The translations under genes were made by a program, and so were the position numbers. From Straminergon stramineum (Eukaryota > Streptophyta > Bryopsida > Hypnales > Calliergonaceae): a DNA stretch of 64,000 nucleotides. Location of the stretch: assembly GCA_963920665.1 (NCBI GenBank), contig OY987263.1:36382547-36446546 (forward strand). Direction: 5' to 3'. Numbering within the stretch: the first letter of the stretch is position 1; the number at the start of each line of letters is the position of its first letter. This document shows, piece after piece, positions 46,936 to 57,325 of the stretch. The notes below the pieces were generated by a model. That model was not told the origin of the DNA. It made no database searches and worked only from the letters and a program-made list of their open reading frames with translations.

Positions 46936-48239
46936 TTTTTCTGGAACATCCTAGTACAGGCACTGATCTAAGTGTATCCATTCTCTTACCTTGCACAGTG
47001 CCTCAAAGCTCAGTTTAAACTTAATACATCCGAGTAACCAAACTTTTTTGAGCAGATTACTGTACATGTAAGATATATCATTGTATCCAATTCATAAAGC
47101 ATTGGAGTCACTTGACAGATTGATCATATCCAAGTAAGTCCAAGTAGTTGATTAAGACAAACTAGGAGTTTCCAAAGTCTCTACAAATCTCTAGAAACAC
47201 ACTATGCAAGTTTTGAGAAAAGTATCACGAAATTCTTTCGTTCCTTGAGGTAGTAAGCCTCACCTGCACCCATGACAACCAACATCAAATTATGAAGTTA
47301 GAAGTTGCATGCGAGGTGTCTACAGCTTACTAACAACGTGTTATTGTTTTCGCAAGGAGAAAAAGAATCAACAAAATAACAAGTCTCAAAATATTACAAG
47401 TATCAAACAACAAATTCTGAACCTGGCTGTTGTTCATCGATTGAGATGAAGTCATTTTAACTTGTAGTCTTCTCGTAATGATAGACTGAATTTTCCCACA
47501 CTATAGTTCACCACTTTCTTCTTTACGACTAGCTAGTCGTGTAGTCACAGTTAGAACTAGCAGAGGCAAAAAACTACGAAACAAACAAAGCAAGTTTCAA
47601 ACCAACAGTGCTAAGCTCGCAGTAAAAAAACTAGGATAGTTTGGCTTTTGAGTACATGCCTCACTTATGGGTCCTATTAGCTTTAACACCACCAAGGCAG
47701 TGCCTCTTAATTCAAATGGTGGTAAGTTAAGAAAGCTTAGTAAATGAACATATCTTTCCATGTTGTCATTTTCACATTTTGTGAGATTCAGTAGTTGATT
47801 AGTTTGCACAGGGGCATTTGTATCAACAGCTTTGAATCACATTGAATTAACAACCCGTCATATTTGCCATATGGATTAACAGTTAATGGTGGTAGTAATC
47901 AGCTTGTAAAGCCCATCATTAACTGCCTTAATCTTTGGGAATGAATATAATTTCTTATAGTCATTATTTTGGTGTTTTTATAAAGGCATACTTAAGAGTA
48001 ATAGCCCTTACTCACAACTGTGAGCAGCCTCAGTAACTTATTAGCTACATATCTGGGTGTTTGTACCTTTATTTTTGAATATGGCACAATTTTTTATATA
48101 TAGTGTGAAAAAATTCTCTCAAAGGAGAGATACTTAGAAATGCTGAAAGCACATCTCAAGTCTTTTTATATTTATATGTATGAACTTTTTTTCAAAAAGT
48201 CAGATCTCAACTTCATTCTAGGATTGGCACTTGGTGATG
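46936..48239. mobile_element. 1.3-kb insertion in the left LTR, flanked by AAAGCT
   Basis: Left-LTR sequence up to AAATACGAAAAAAGC (46921-46934) resumes as GAAAAAAGAAAAAAAG (48246 on) before the primer-site region, while the 54.4-kb LTR runs straight through. The word AAAGCT is present at both edges (46930-46935 and 48240-48245). The insert starts with a T run, which would be a short poly-A tail if it is a minus-strand retroposon. No coding motif, TG...CA ends or terminal inverted repeats were seen. Confidence 0.5.
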
Positions 48240-48286
48240 AAAGCTGAAAAAAGAAAAAAAGAAAAAAAGAAAAAAGGGTCAGCCTC

Positions 48287-48306
48287 TGGTGACAAATTGG
48301 GGGCTC
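48287..48306 (+). promoter_or_regulatory. Putative primer-binding site of copy B
   Basis: TGGTGACAAATTGGGGGCTC follows the LTR-like sequence directly. It begins with TGG, as a site paired with the 3' CCA of a tRNA must. A very similar TGACGAATTGGGGGCTC lies at 54455-54471 after the right LTR-like block, which implies that part of a second element followed there. The primer tRNA was not identified. Confidence 0.4.
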
Positions 48307-48346
48307 ACAATGGGCCAAATGTTTATGGGCTAACATAGAGAGTGAA

Positions 48347-49447
48347 ATGGGGCATGGAGCTACTAAAGCCTTGAGGACCATTAGTGGTTGAGTTGGGAGG
48401 TTTGATGGCAAGAACATCACGGGATTTTTGAGGCTTTATACTTGTGAGATGGAAATCTACCAAGTGCCCGAAGCCCGAATGATTGCGTCTTTCAATCTTG
48501 CCGTAGTGCTTGAGATCCGTGAAAGAGTGAGGGAACTCGACGGTGAGGCATATGTGAACACATGGCCAAGGTTTGAAGAGAGGTTGAGAGAAGAGTATTT
48601 TGATGAAGATATGGAGAGAGTGTTGAAGAAAGCATTCTTAGAGTGAGTGGAGCAACAACCGGGCAAGAGTATGGGACCAAATGAGATTCTCAAGGAGTTT
48701 GAGAAGAAGTTTGGCCAACTTCCATTGTTAGAGAGGGGCCGTTTGGAGGCAAGAAAATCAGAGTTGTTTCTCCAAGCAGTGGAAGATAGACTTCTTCTAA
48801 TCCTTCAAGATGGGACAGCAGAGAGAGGCTTCAATCCCAATTGGAGGAGATTGGAGGAGTCAGGGAATCTTATTGCTAAGCAACAACATGTGAAGGCTCA
48901 AGGATTTATCTTATAAGCGGATGCAGAGCCATCATCATCTTCTAAGGCTCAATCAACTTCGGTACCTTCAACGCCAACAAGTTCTTCAAAGGGTAAGGTT
49001 GTAAGTGATAATACCCTTAATAAACTTGTGAAAAGCATGAGAGAGTTAAGGGTTGAGATAAGTGCCTTGAAGAAAGATCACGTGCCGAGCAATTCCCAAC
49101 CATCAAATGGTTCAAAAGGATTTATTGTGCGGTGCATTTATTATGATAAACCAGAGCACAAATGTCACAATTGTGGACTTTATGCAAAGGATTTGAAGGC
49201 GGATATTATCACCTTCAAAGATGGTATAATTAGAGATGCAACCACGAGTGATCCTTCACCTATAAATTTTGGCAAGGCCTCTCTACTCGACAGTGGTCCA
49301 TTGTGCCTTCCAAGCAATGAATCTTTTGTAAGTGCCTACATGTGCCAAATGTGCAAAAATCACTCAATCTACGTCCAATGTTGGCAACTGGCCGAATGGA
49401 TGAGGCCGTTGGGGTTTTGGGTATCACTCATGTTAGGAAAGAATTAA
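48347..49447 (+). pseudogene. Retrotransposon gag, three in-frame stops
   Basis: From ATG 48347 one frame of 367 codons covers the capsid-type region: FDGKNITGFLRLYTCEME, EARMIASFNLAVV, YVNTWPRFEERLREEYFDED, then VEQQPGKSMGPNEILKEFEKKF and NPNWRRLEE. A Ser/Lys-rich linker follows, then a degenerate zinc knuckle with C, H and C in CIYYDKPEHKCHNC (second Cys of CCHC replaced by Tyr). Stops lie at 48389 (TGA), 48644 (TGA, at an expected Trp) and 48914 (TAA). In a retrotransposon this protein would package the element's RNA. No pol frame follows. Confidence 0.75.
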
Positions 49448-49575
49448 CCTTTGAACCTTCTAGAGCATTCCTTTCCGTTTCTAAAAACCTAAAATTCGAC
49501 CCTATCTAACTCTCCTAGCCAAAGTTATGGGCAGATGAAATTTGACCGCTACTCAGTTCATCAAACTTCATCCAT

Positions 49576-49651
49576 AATTTAAGTCTAGTTCCCCAATTTA
49601 AGTCTAGTTCCCCAATTTAAGTCTAGTTCCCCAATTTAAGTCTAGTTCCCC
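49576..49651. repeat. Four perfect 19-bp tandem repeats
   Basis: AATTTAAGTCTAGTTCCCC is present four times head to tail without a mismatch, followed by a partial unit. Copy A has one related unit near 7370. It is a very recent slippage expansion inside the non-coding part of copy B. Confidence 0.95.
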
Positions 49652-51579
49652 AATTCAAAATGACTTGAAATTTCTTGGAGTTGCCTTGGAGGCCTATCTC
49701 TGCCTAATTCTAGAATTTGGTCCTAATTGGAAACTTCTATGAATTTTTCATCTAAATTTATGCTAAACTTCATCTTTCTTTATCTTATAGGATTTGGAAT
49801 TTTTTTCCTACTTGAGGGGGTCCTATGAGCTCTACTTAACTTCTTCTACAAGCCTATGGTTCCAACTCTCTTACTTGATCTCAACCTTCTAAGTTTGTTA
49901 TTGGTTATCCTTAGTGTTGACTTTTCAGATTAGCTTTCATCTATTTACTATCTTTCAAGAATTTTATATTTTTTTCCTTGTAGACCCTAATTTTAGCTTT
50001 CCATATTGGTAAGACACTTGCTAATCCAACATTCCTACTACAAGTTCTTGATGGATGAAGTTTGACCGCTAGTCGGCACTTAAAACTTCATCCACTAATT
50101 TCTTCTAATCTACAATTCAAAATTCACTTTTTCTTTTCCCCGTTAACTCTAATTAATAGCCTCTCCATAATTCCCTTAATTTGTCCCCAAATTTTATGTT
50201 TAACTACTTTTCATCCAAATTGAGTTCTAACCTTCTCGTTTTTACTCCGATTAGGGAGTGCCTTAGGGCTTTCAAAAACTATGAACCTCCTCTTTAAGGT
50301 TCTAACTTAAAAAACGACCTGAACTCTAACCTTAGGGATCTAACTTAGGGATGGGCCTTGAGCAACATCAGTAGATGCTAATTCAGTGAATTAGAAAGGT
50401 TAAGGATGGGATTGTTTCATACCTTAGAGCTAGTGTCATTGATTGTGACTCCTAGGAGTTCTCTCTCCTCTGCCATGAATTCCCTTGATACAATACAATG
50501 GACCGCCATTTTAATGATATAGTGAATTTCTACAACAATTAGTCTTTCTCCTTGGCCCCTTCTTCTTTTCTTTCTTCCCTATTCGTCATATGTCCTAATG
50601 GTGGTCCATTTCTACTTACAAGACTAATTAAGGATGTATCATTGTGTTTTACAAAGTTGAACTACCTCTTACGTCCTATATCTTATGTCTAACCTTGTGA
50701 TAATCACCAAGGCTTCATCTAATGGTCCCAATGGAAGGGGGGGATTCCCCTTCTATCTCATCTCTCTCACTTTCTTAACCTCAAATAGTCTCCTTCCCGC
50801 TCTCAATTCTTTATTCTTCCTACAATGGTGTTAGTCTTCAAATGATAGATGTTGTCCCTTTTTTTCCGCTTGTTGGTGTTGATGGGGACGGGGAGTTGGC
50901 TTCTACACTCTAAGATTCATCTTAGGACAAGGGTCAAGTCTTAGTGTATTTTTCCTTTTCCTTCTGTATTTTTCCCCCTCCCCTCGATTTTCTTTTCATC
51001 TTTTGTACAAATTGTCCCTCCCCGTTGTGCAACTACCCTTCCCAAGCTCTTGAGTTACGAATCCCTAGCCCTTGTACAATGAATCCCAACCCCTGAGTTA
51101 AAAACCTCGGCCCTATGCAGACACTATCACCCCTGGCCCAACTTTTGAAACCCCCTCCTGACATTGACAACCCCGGGATCCAGTACTGATGACCTCTTCT
51201 TCCTCAATATTGACTACCCTCCCCACCCAAACAGATTAGACCTTCAGACTCGATTATACCCAACCTTGGGGGTGCTTAGAGATACTAGATGTTGGTGCGA
51301 ATTATTGGTTAATCTTTTTCTGGTGTTTTCCTCTATCTCAACTATTTTTTTATACTAAGGGACAGGGAAAAGAGAGAAGACATGTATCTAAGCTTTAGTG
51401 GTTTATTTTGCTATGTGTGAGTACTGTCGGTGATCTCTCTGCTTCCACTAGTCACCCTTTCATCTTGATTCAAACTCTACTTCCTATTTTTGGAGGCTAA
51501 ACTTTGTTTTATTCCCAACACGTTTAGGGAACTAAACTTTGTACATGAAAACCACAAGGGTTTAAGGTTTACCCATGAA

Positions 51580-51770
51580 GTGGCTTTAACACACAACTAA
51601 GACTCTTTGACCCTTGGAGGGTCAAAGCTTCACTGTGGATTACACTTTTAACACGCAACTAAGACTCTTTGACCCTTTGGGGGAGTCAAAGCTTTGCCAT
51701 AGTTTTAACTTTTAATACATGACTAAGACTCTTTGATCCTTGGGAGGTTCAAAGTTTCACTGTGGCAACG
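51580..51770. repeat. Three tandem units, each with a short hairpin
   Basis: Units of about 70 bp start at TTTAACACACAACTAAGACTC-like words. Each contains an inverted repeat such as CTTTGACCCTTGGAGGGTCAAAG, followed by a GCTTCACTGTGG-like end. Two diverged units are at the matching place in copy A (9085-9210). The repeated stem-loop could be structural in the element's RNA. Confidence 0.7.
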
Positions 51771-53072
51771 GGACTCAACAACTCTCACATGCTTTTGGGT
51801 CACTCCATGGACTATCACATTAGTATTGAAGGACAAATGACATTTAAAAGCCAAGGGTTAGCAATATGGGGTTAGTGCAACAACAAAATTAATCTAAAGG
51901 CCCTCCAAAGCAACATCGCTAGGTCATATGGGGGTTGTTCTAGGGTTAGTACAAGGACAAGACACAGAGAAGGACCAAAGAACCCCTCAAAGGATACACA
52001 AAACCACGACCTCTCAACAACAAGATAGGAGTGAACTTTCAAGCCTTCAAGGACTTGGGATAGTTAGTACAAAGAACTCAAGGTGCAAGGGACCTACAAA
52101 GATAGCCTCAAAATGCTTGAAAGAGAATAAGAACATGCCAAAAGTGCCCAAAAAACACCATTCCAAGGTTTGTAGCTAAAAACGCTACAATTTCAACATG
52201 AATTGGATCCAACAGATCCAAATACAACAAATGGGGGTGGTGAGAGAAGAGAAGGGGTGCCCTTTTATAGTCTTTTCCAGGCATCCACTTCCTCTCATTC
52301 ATCTAAGGTAATCCTATCATTTTGGATTTTCATCCTCATCTTCAAGGGTTTTCACTTCTACTTTGGTCTATAAATCCAACTTTTGGAAATTAACTCCAAA
52401 TCACAATTGGATTACATTATTGACTTCAGAAAGCCATTTCTAAGCTATGGATATTCCTCACCCTTTTCCTAATTCCAAAATCTCAACAAGACCTAGTGCC
52501 AACTTAATGCCAAAATTGGGTAAAAATCCTACTTTTGGAGTTTGTCTTTTTTGGCAAAAGTGACTAGCCTAGGCCCTTAAAAAGGTATAGGGGAGTAATA
52601 AAAGACCTATCTTCGACCTCATTCCACTTCCATTTGCTCCCGCACCGGTGGTCAACTCCACAGTAATCTTTAAATTCTATCGATTGTCAAGGAATCTCTC
52701 AGGGTTGGGTACTTCTAATTATCAGAATGTCTTGAAACTTGTCGGAGCATCTTATTAGCATAAAAGAATCTACTTTAATTTTTAGTGAGATTTTTCCGCC
52801 ACTAGGATAATTTCTAGACATTTCCCATTATAGGTTTGAGCAGTTGACCATTTGGAAAGGCATCTTTTGACTATCAAAAAATCTGAAATTTTTTTGTGAA
52901 ACCTCTCATGGAATCCCACAACACATGTGTAAACTCATATTCTTAATCTATGCATTGGCCTAGGGGGAGTATATTCCACGCCTCATTTAAATATTGGTGG
53001 CTAGAAAATCTTTTACACCGGAGGGAATCTTGGGGAACCGACTTCACCACTGAGTCCCAAGTGTGATTTTAA

Positions 53073-54012
53073 CCCCTGAAGAACCAAACAGTGTTTTTAG
53101 ACAACATAGTGATTTGGGGCAACTCACTACGAATGTAATTTTTTTTTTCTTTGAAACTTTCATACAACATATGCCCGAGGAGTAGCTTTAAGGCCCAACA
53201 ATTTTCATAACTTTTGAATATATGGTTAAAACTTTATTGTATAATATGTAGTTTTCATTGCTCGGTGGGCAACCTGAGCAACAAAAAAAACTTCTTTAAA
53301 AATCACTTTTTTTTTTAAATAAAAATTTGAAATTGGTTTTCTAGATTTATATATACATGAAAAGCTTAGAATCATTCCATTTTGATTTATGAGATGAAAG
53401 TTATGAAGAGTTTAGTTGTAAGTAGTTTGTCGATAGTAATGGAATCTCTACTCTAAAATAAACTTTGAAGACCTTTATTTAACTCAATTTTCAATATTTT
53501 TGGAAAAAAATAAAAGCATGAGGTGTAGATTGTTTATTACAACAATATCACCATTGGGATTGGCATTTTCCAATTCCATAAATACAATATTAACAATTTA
53601 GTATTTTGAATCATTCTCTACTTCTTTCTACTTACTAATTTTTTTTCTATATGTTGTACAATTCCAAATGCTCTAAAAATTTTCAAGCATGTAGCCAACA
53701 TGACTTGAAGGATGTTCCAAAGAGTTACTACCATGTAGGACATTTTTTCATAATGCTCTAACCTTGTGAAGTGCAACTGCTCGGGTTTTTGCAGGGCCAC
53801 CAAAAGGCTTTTTGTCACTTCAAATGCTAATATCTTGCAAGCCATACGGTGGAAATTCCTGAAATTTTTTACACATCTTACCAAATCAGCATAATACAAG
53901 ATCCTATGGTTACATTTGTCCAAAAATGTATTTTTTTCTAAAATTTAATACTTGTACTAGAGATGATAGTTTTGGAGCATTTTTGGTGAAAACAATCAAA
54001 TATATTTAGGGA
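53073..54012 (+). mobile_element. TTAA-flanked MITE-like insertion, copy 1
   Basis: The insert begins CCCCTGAAG and ends TTTAGGGA, with TTAA on both sides (53069-53072 and 54013-54016). The terminal inverted repeats are short and imperfect (CCCCTGAAG against TCCCTAAAT). Retroelement copy A lacks the insert and has a single TTAA at 11788-11791, followed by CCCCAAACCACCCTCC, matching CCTCAAGTCACCCTCC after the right TTAA here. It has no open frame with a transposase. TTAA duplication with a CCC(Y) terminus is the signature of piggyBac-type transposition. A second copy lies at 56407-57321. Confidence 0.75.
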
Positions 54013-54129
54013 TTAACCTCAAGTCACCCTCCTTCAACCAAAGATTCTTCTACAGTCCCATATGGGTATTTTTAACACCTTCAAGCCAACAATTGGGGTT
54101 CTGCTATTTCATAGATAGAATGGGGAAAT

Positions 54130-54450
54130 TGGGACTTATCACTGGGAACTAACCTGAATACCTCATTGGGATTCCCTTGACCAATTTTAGCCTAGAGATG
54201 TCTCTCCTAAGTAGAGCTTGAGCTGGTTCTGCCAATAACACATAATTCACCAATTTACCACAATTAGTTGGGTTCTAACCTATGTACAAGTTGTAGTTTG
54301 AGGTATTCTAGCTATAATATTTTAATTCTAGACCAAATACTATATCGGTATGTAATATACCTATTTTGGTTCTACACTCTTTGGGGGGATTTTTGTATAT
54401 AAAACTACACTCAAAATAACAAAATACGAATAAAAGAAAAGAGTGAGTCC
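54130..54450 (+). mobile_element. Right LTR-like block of copy B
   Basis: It starts right after the purine tract (54117-54128) with TGGGACTTATCAC and shares most of its length with 46.66-46.93 kb. It is followed by a second primer-site-like sequence (54455-54471), so it may be the left LTR of a further, truncated element as well. The start and end bases are not secured by a target-site duplication. Confidence 0.5.
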
Positions 54451-54479
54451 CCCATGACGAATTGGGGGCTCACAATATA

Positions 54480-54599
54480 GTAAAGATCCTATGGTTGGAT
54501 TTGCAAAAAATAAATTGTTTTTCAATTTTGCCCTTTGTGTTAGAAATGTCAATTTTAAATATTTTTTAACAAAAAAATGGCAAGTTGGGACTTGAGGGG
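54480..54599 (+). mobile_element. TTAA MITE-like element, right-end fragment
   Basis: From AAGATCCTATGGTT onward the sequence follows the last about 120 bp of copy 1 (from 53898) and ends CTTGAGGGG, followed by TTAA (54600-54603). The left part is missing, so it is a truncated copy whose right terminus and TTAA border are preserved. Confidence 0.65.
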
Positions 54600-54603
54600 T
54601 TAA

Positions 54604-56406
54604 AGACATGGGATATTTCTTTCTAAAATTGATTATATGGTGAATATTTGTAGTTTTCACATAGAAATGTTGAATATTTGTAACCTTGCATAGTAATTTA
54701 TAAACTATAACACTTTCAAGTGTAAATACAAAGCTTCCTTTGGTAGCGCAAAGAACAAAAGAGCCCTAGTGAACAAACTATATGAATAGCCATCAAAATT
54801 TTCTTAATGGAAGATGGTAATTGGACTTTATTTTGGAATTTCTGGCTAACATTGAACATTTTCTTTGTTTACAAAACTTTGGTCATTTAATTTTTTGTTG
54901 AATTTGACAATTTCTCTTATTCTCTCTTTTCTTTGCTTCCTTAAAAATAATTATTTTCTATTGACCTTGCCCTACAAGTATAATACTTTGAAAGTTACAA
55001 TCAAGTTTCTGCATCTACTTAAAAGACGTTGTAGATGCTAGGACAATGAACCATTGAAAGATGCCAGGGGCGATTTTCAACTTGATGGATCATGACAAAG
55101 AATCTTTCTAAGTAGGACAGAACTACAACTATCCATCTTCAAAATTTTGTGTGAAAAGGGGAGCTCTTGTACAATAGTTTGATTTCCAATGAGTGCTTTG
55201 GATTATTTTAAGCCAATGATCTACATGGTACGCAAAGGGATGATTTTCTTGGTCACAAGGCCATCCTTTAAGGATTAAAAGAGGGACTAACTAGGAAAGG
55301 ATGCATTATTTTTCAATACATAACAAAAAGAATAATCATTTTCTTTATGGATATCATGATATGTTGTGATGACAATTTTGATTGTCATTTCTATCTCAAA
55401 ATAAATGAAGCCACTTTTAAGTGAAATAATAAATTTTGGAAAATCAGAATATTTTGAAAAATCAGCTAAAAAATAGTCTTTGCTATGAAAAGACCATTAT
55501 TTATAATAATTGTTATTCTAACACATTTTATATTACCCAAATGTGGTGTTCAATAGTTAACAATCAAAGCTTTCAACTACTTAAATGGATTTTGAATTGT
55601 CTATTTAAGCTAAAAAAAATTCTAGTATCTAGAAAAAGTGTAAATTGGAGATTTCATGTACAAGTGTTATAATCCTTAACCGTAGCTCAAACTACAAGCG
55701 AAACTCCTTGGACTTGGCTTTGAGTGAATCATTGACAAAAAGTAGTTTTTGCATTTTTGGAGGACCACTTATTAAACCATTTCTATATTGGATATGGCTT
55801 GTCAAGCATTGCATTTAGGCTACAAAGTCAAAGCACTATTTATTTTTGCATGCCCAAACAAAATTTGGGCAAACAACCAAACCCATGCCCCACTTCAAGG
55901 AGAATTTGGGATTCTCCCTTGAGTTATCCACCATGCAAGGGGATATCATTTAAAGGTTAATAGTTAGACTCAACTTGGAGGGCTTGTTTTTTAGGGAATA
56001 TTGAACATGGCATGCCCTTCAACTTCATTTCCAAAAAATTATTTTATTCTCTTTTTCTAAAAGAGATGTATCTCATTAGAAAAAAAAACAAGGCGTCCAA
56101 AAGGACTACTAGAGCTTGACCAACAATGCAAAATAAAAATATATTTTATTTGCAACCATGTCAAATTATTGGTCCAAAATCTGTTGGCCTTCTTGAAGCC
56201 CCATTCCTTTTCTAATGTATTGATTTAAGTTTTTTTTAATTTTGAATCACAATTGAAAGTGTGTAATTTGTATTGGAAAATTTGTTAAAATATTTGTACA
56301 GTAGCTTTGAGTTTGGTTGTAGCTTTAAAGAAGGTGGAATATCATCATTGATTAGTCATTTGAATAAGCTTTATGATGCCCATATAAAAATGATTATCAA
56401 ACTCAA
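54604..56406. other. AT-rich DNA, no recognised gene
   Basis: Long A and T runs and short open frames without motifs fill this stretch. The frame at 55757-55960 and others like it have no family features. It may be decayed repeat sequence. Confidence 0.5.
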
Positions 56407-57321
56407 CCCTAAAAGATTGGCCTTGTGTTTTTGGCAATATAACTTTTTTGGGTAGGTACATGTGAGCAAAGATTTGACTTATTTAGGCTGGATTTTTTTT
56501 ACAAAGTGTGGATGAGGAATATCTTCCATACATGCAAAATTTCATTTCATTTGAATATACAAGTGAAAAGTTATGATGCAAAATGTTGTTTGTTTCTCAA
56601 CTAGGGCAGCCCGGGCAGATCTGAAAAAATCACATTTTTCAAAAATAAAATTTTTAATTGGTTTTCTAGATTTACATATATGAGGAAAGCTTTGAATCAG
56701 TCCATTTTGATAAATGAGATGAAAGTTATGAGGAATTTTAGTTTGCAAGCAGTTATGGAATCTCTACTCTAAAAGAAACTTTGAAGTCCTTTACTTAACT
56801 CAATTTGAAATATTTTTTGAAAAAAATAAAATCAGGGGATGTAAATTTTTTAATACAACATTACAACCATTGGAATTGGCATTTTTTAATTCCATAATTA
56901 AATTTTTGACAATTCATATTTTGAATTATTCTCTACTTCTTTCTACTTACTATTTTTTTCCTACATGCTATACAATTCCAAATGATTCGAAAATTTTCAA
57001 GAACATAGCCAACTTGCCTTGAAGAACGAATCCTGAAATGCACCACCATTTTGGACATTTTTTCATACAAATGTGACCTTTCGAAGTGCTACTGCTTGGG
57101 TTTTTTCAGGCAAAAAAATTGATTTTTGTTACTTCAAATGTTAATATCTTGCAATCCACACGGTGGAAATTTCTGAAATTTTTTCCACGTCTTTTCAAAA
57201 CAACTTCCTACAAGATCCTACGGTTACATGTATTCAAAAAAATTCTTAAATTTTGTACTTGTGCTAGAAATGGCAGTTTTGGAACATTTTTGGTGAAAAC
57301 ATAGTCAAGGAACTTTAGGGG
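56407..57321 (+). mobile_element. TTAA MITE-like insertion, copy 2
   Basis: From about 56560 the sequence runs parallel to copy 1 (shared TTGGTTTTCTAGATTTA, GAGATGAAAGTTATGA, TGGAATCTCTACTCTAAAA and TTCTACTTACTA blocks) up to CTTTAGGGG, followed by TTAA (57322-57325). A matching left terminus is CCCTAAAAG at 56407, preceded by TCAA, one transition from TTAA. This gives 915 bp, close to 940 bp for copy 1, and an inverted repeat CCCTAAAAG/CCCCTAAAG. There is no coding capacity. Confidence 0.65.
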
Positions 57322-57325
57322 TTAA

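Larger units (their letters stand above)
46650..54450 (+). mobile_element. Gag-only LTR retroelement copy B (TR-GAG-like)
   Basis: LTR-like sequence at about 46.65-46.93 kb matches 54.16-54.43 kb (shared TTAGTTGGGTTCTAACCTAT, TTCTAGCTATAATATT and TAGACCAAATACTATAT blocks). After the left copy come a primer-site-like TGGTGACAAATTGGGGGCTC (48287), a gag frame (48347-49447), about 4.6 kb of non-coding DNA collinear with copy A, and a purine tract AGAATGGGGAAA (54117-54128). No protease, reverse transcriptase or integrase was found, so the element belongs with gag-only, non-autonomous retrotransposons. Three disruptions are visible: an insertion in the left LTR (46936-48239), one TTAA-flanked insertion (53073-54012), and stops in gag. 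Outer LTR borders are approximate, and 46197-46650 holds nothing I recognise. Confidence 0.65.
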
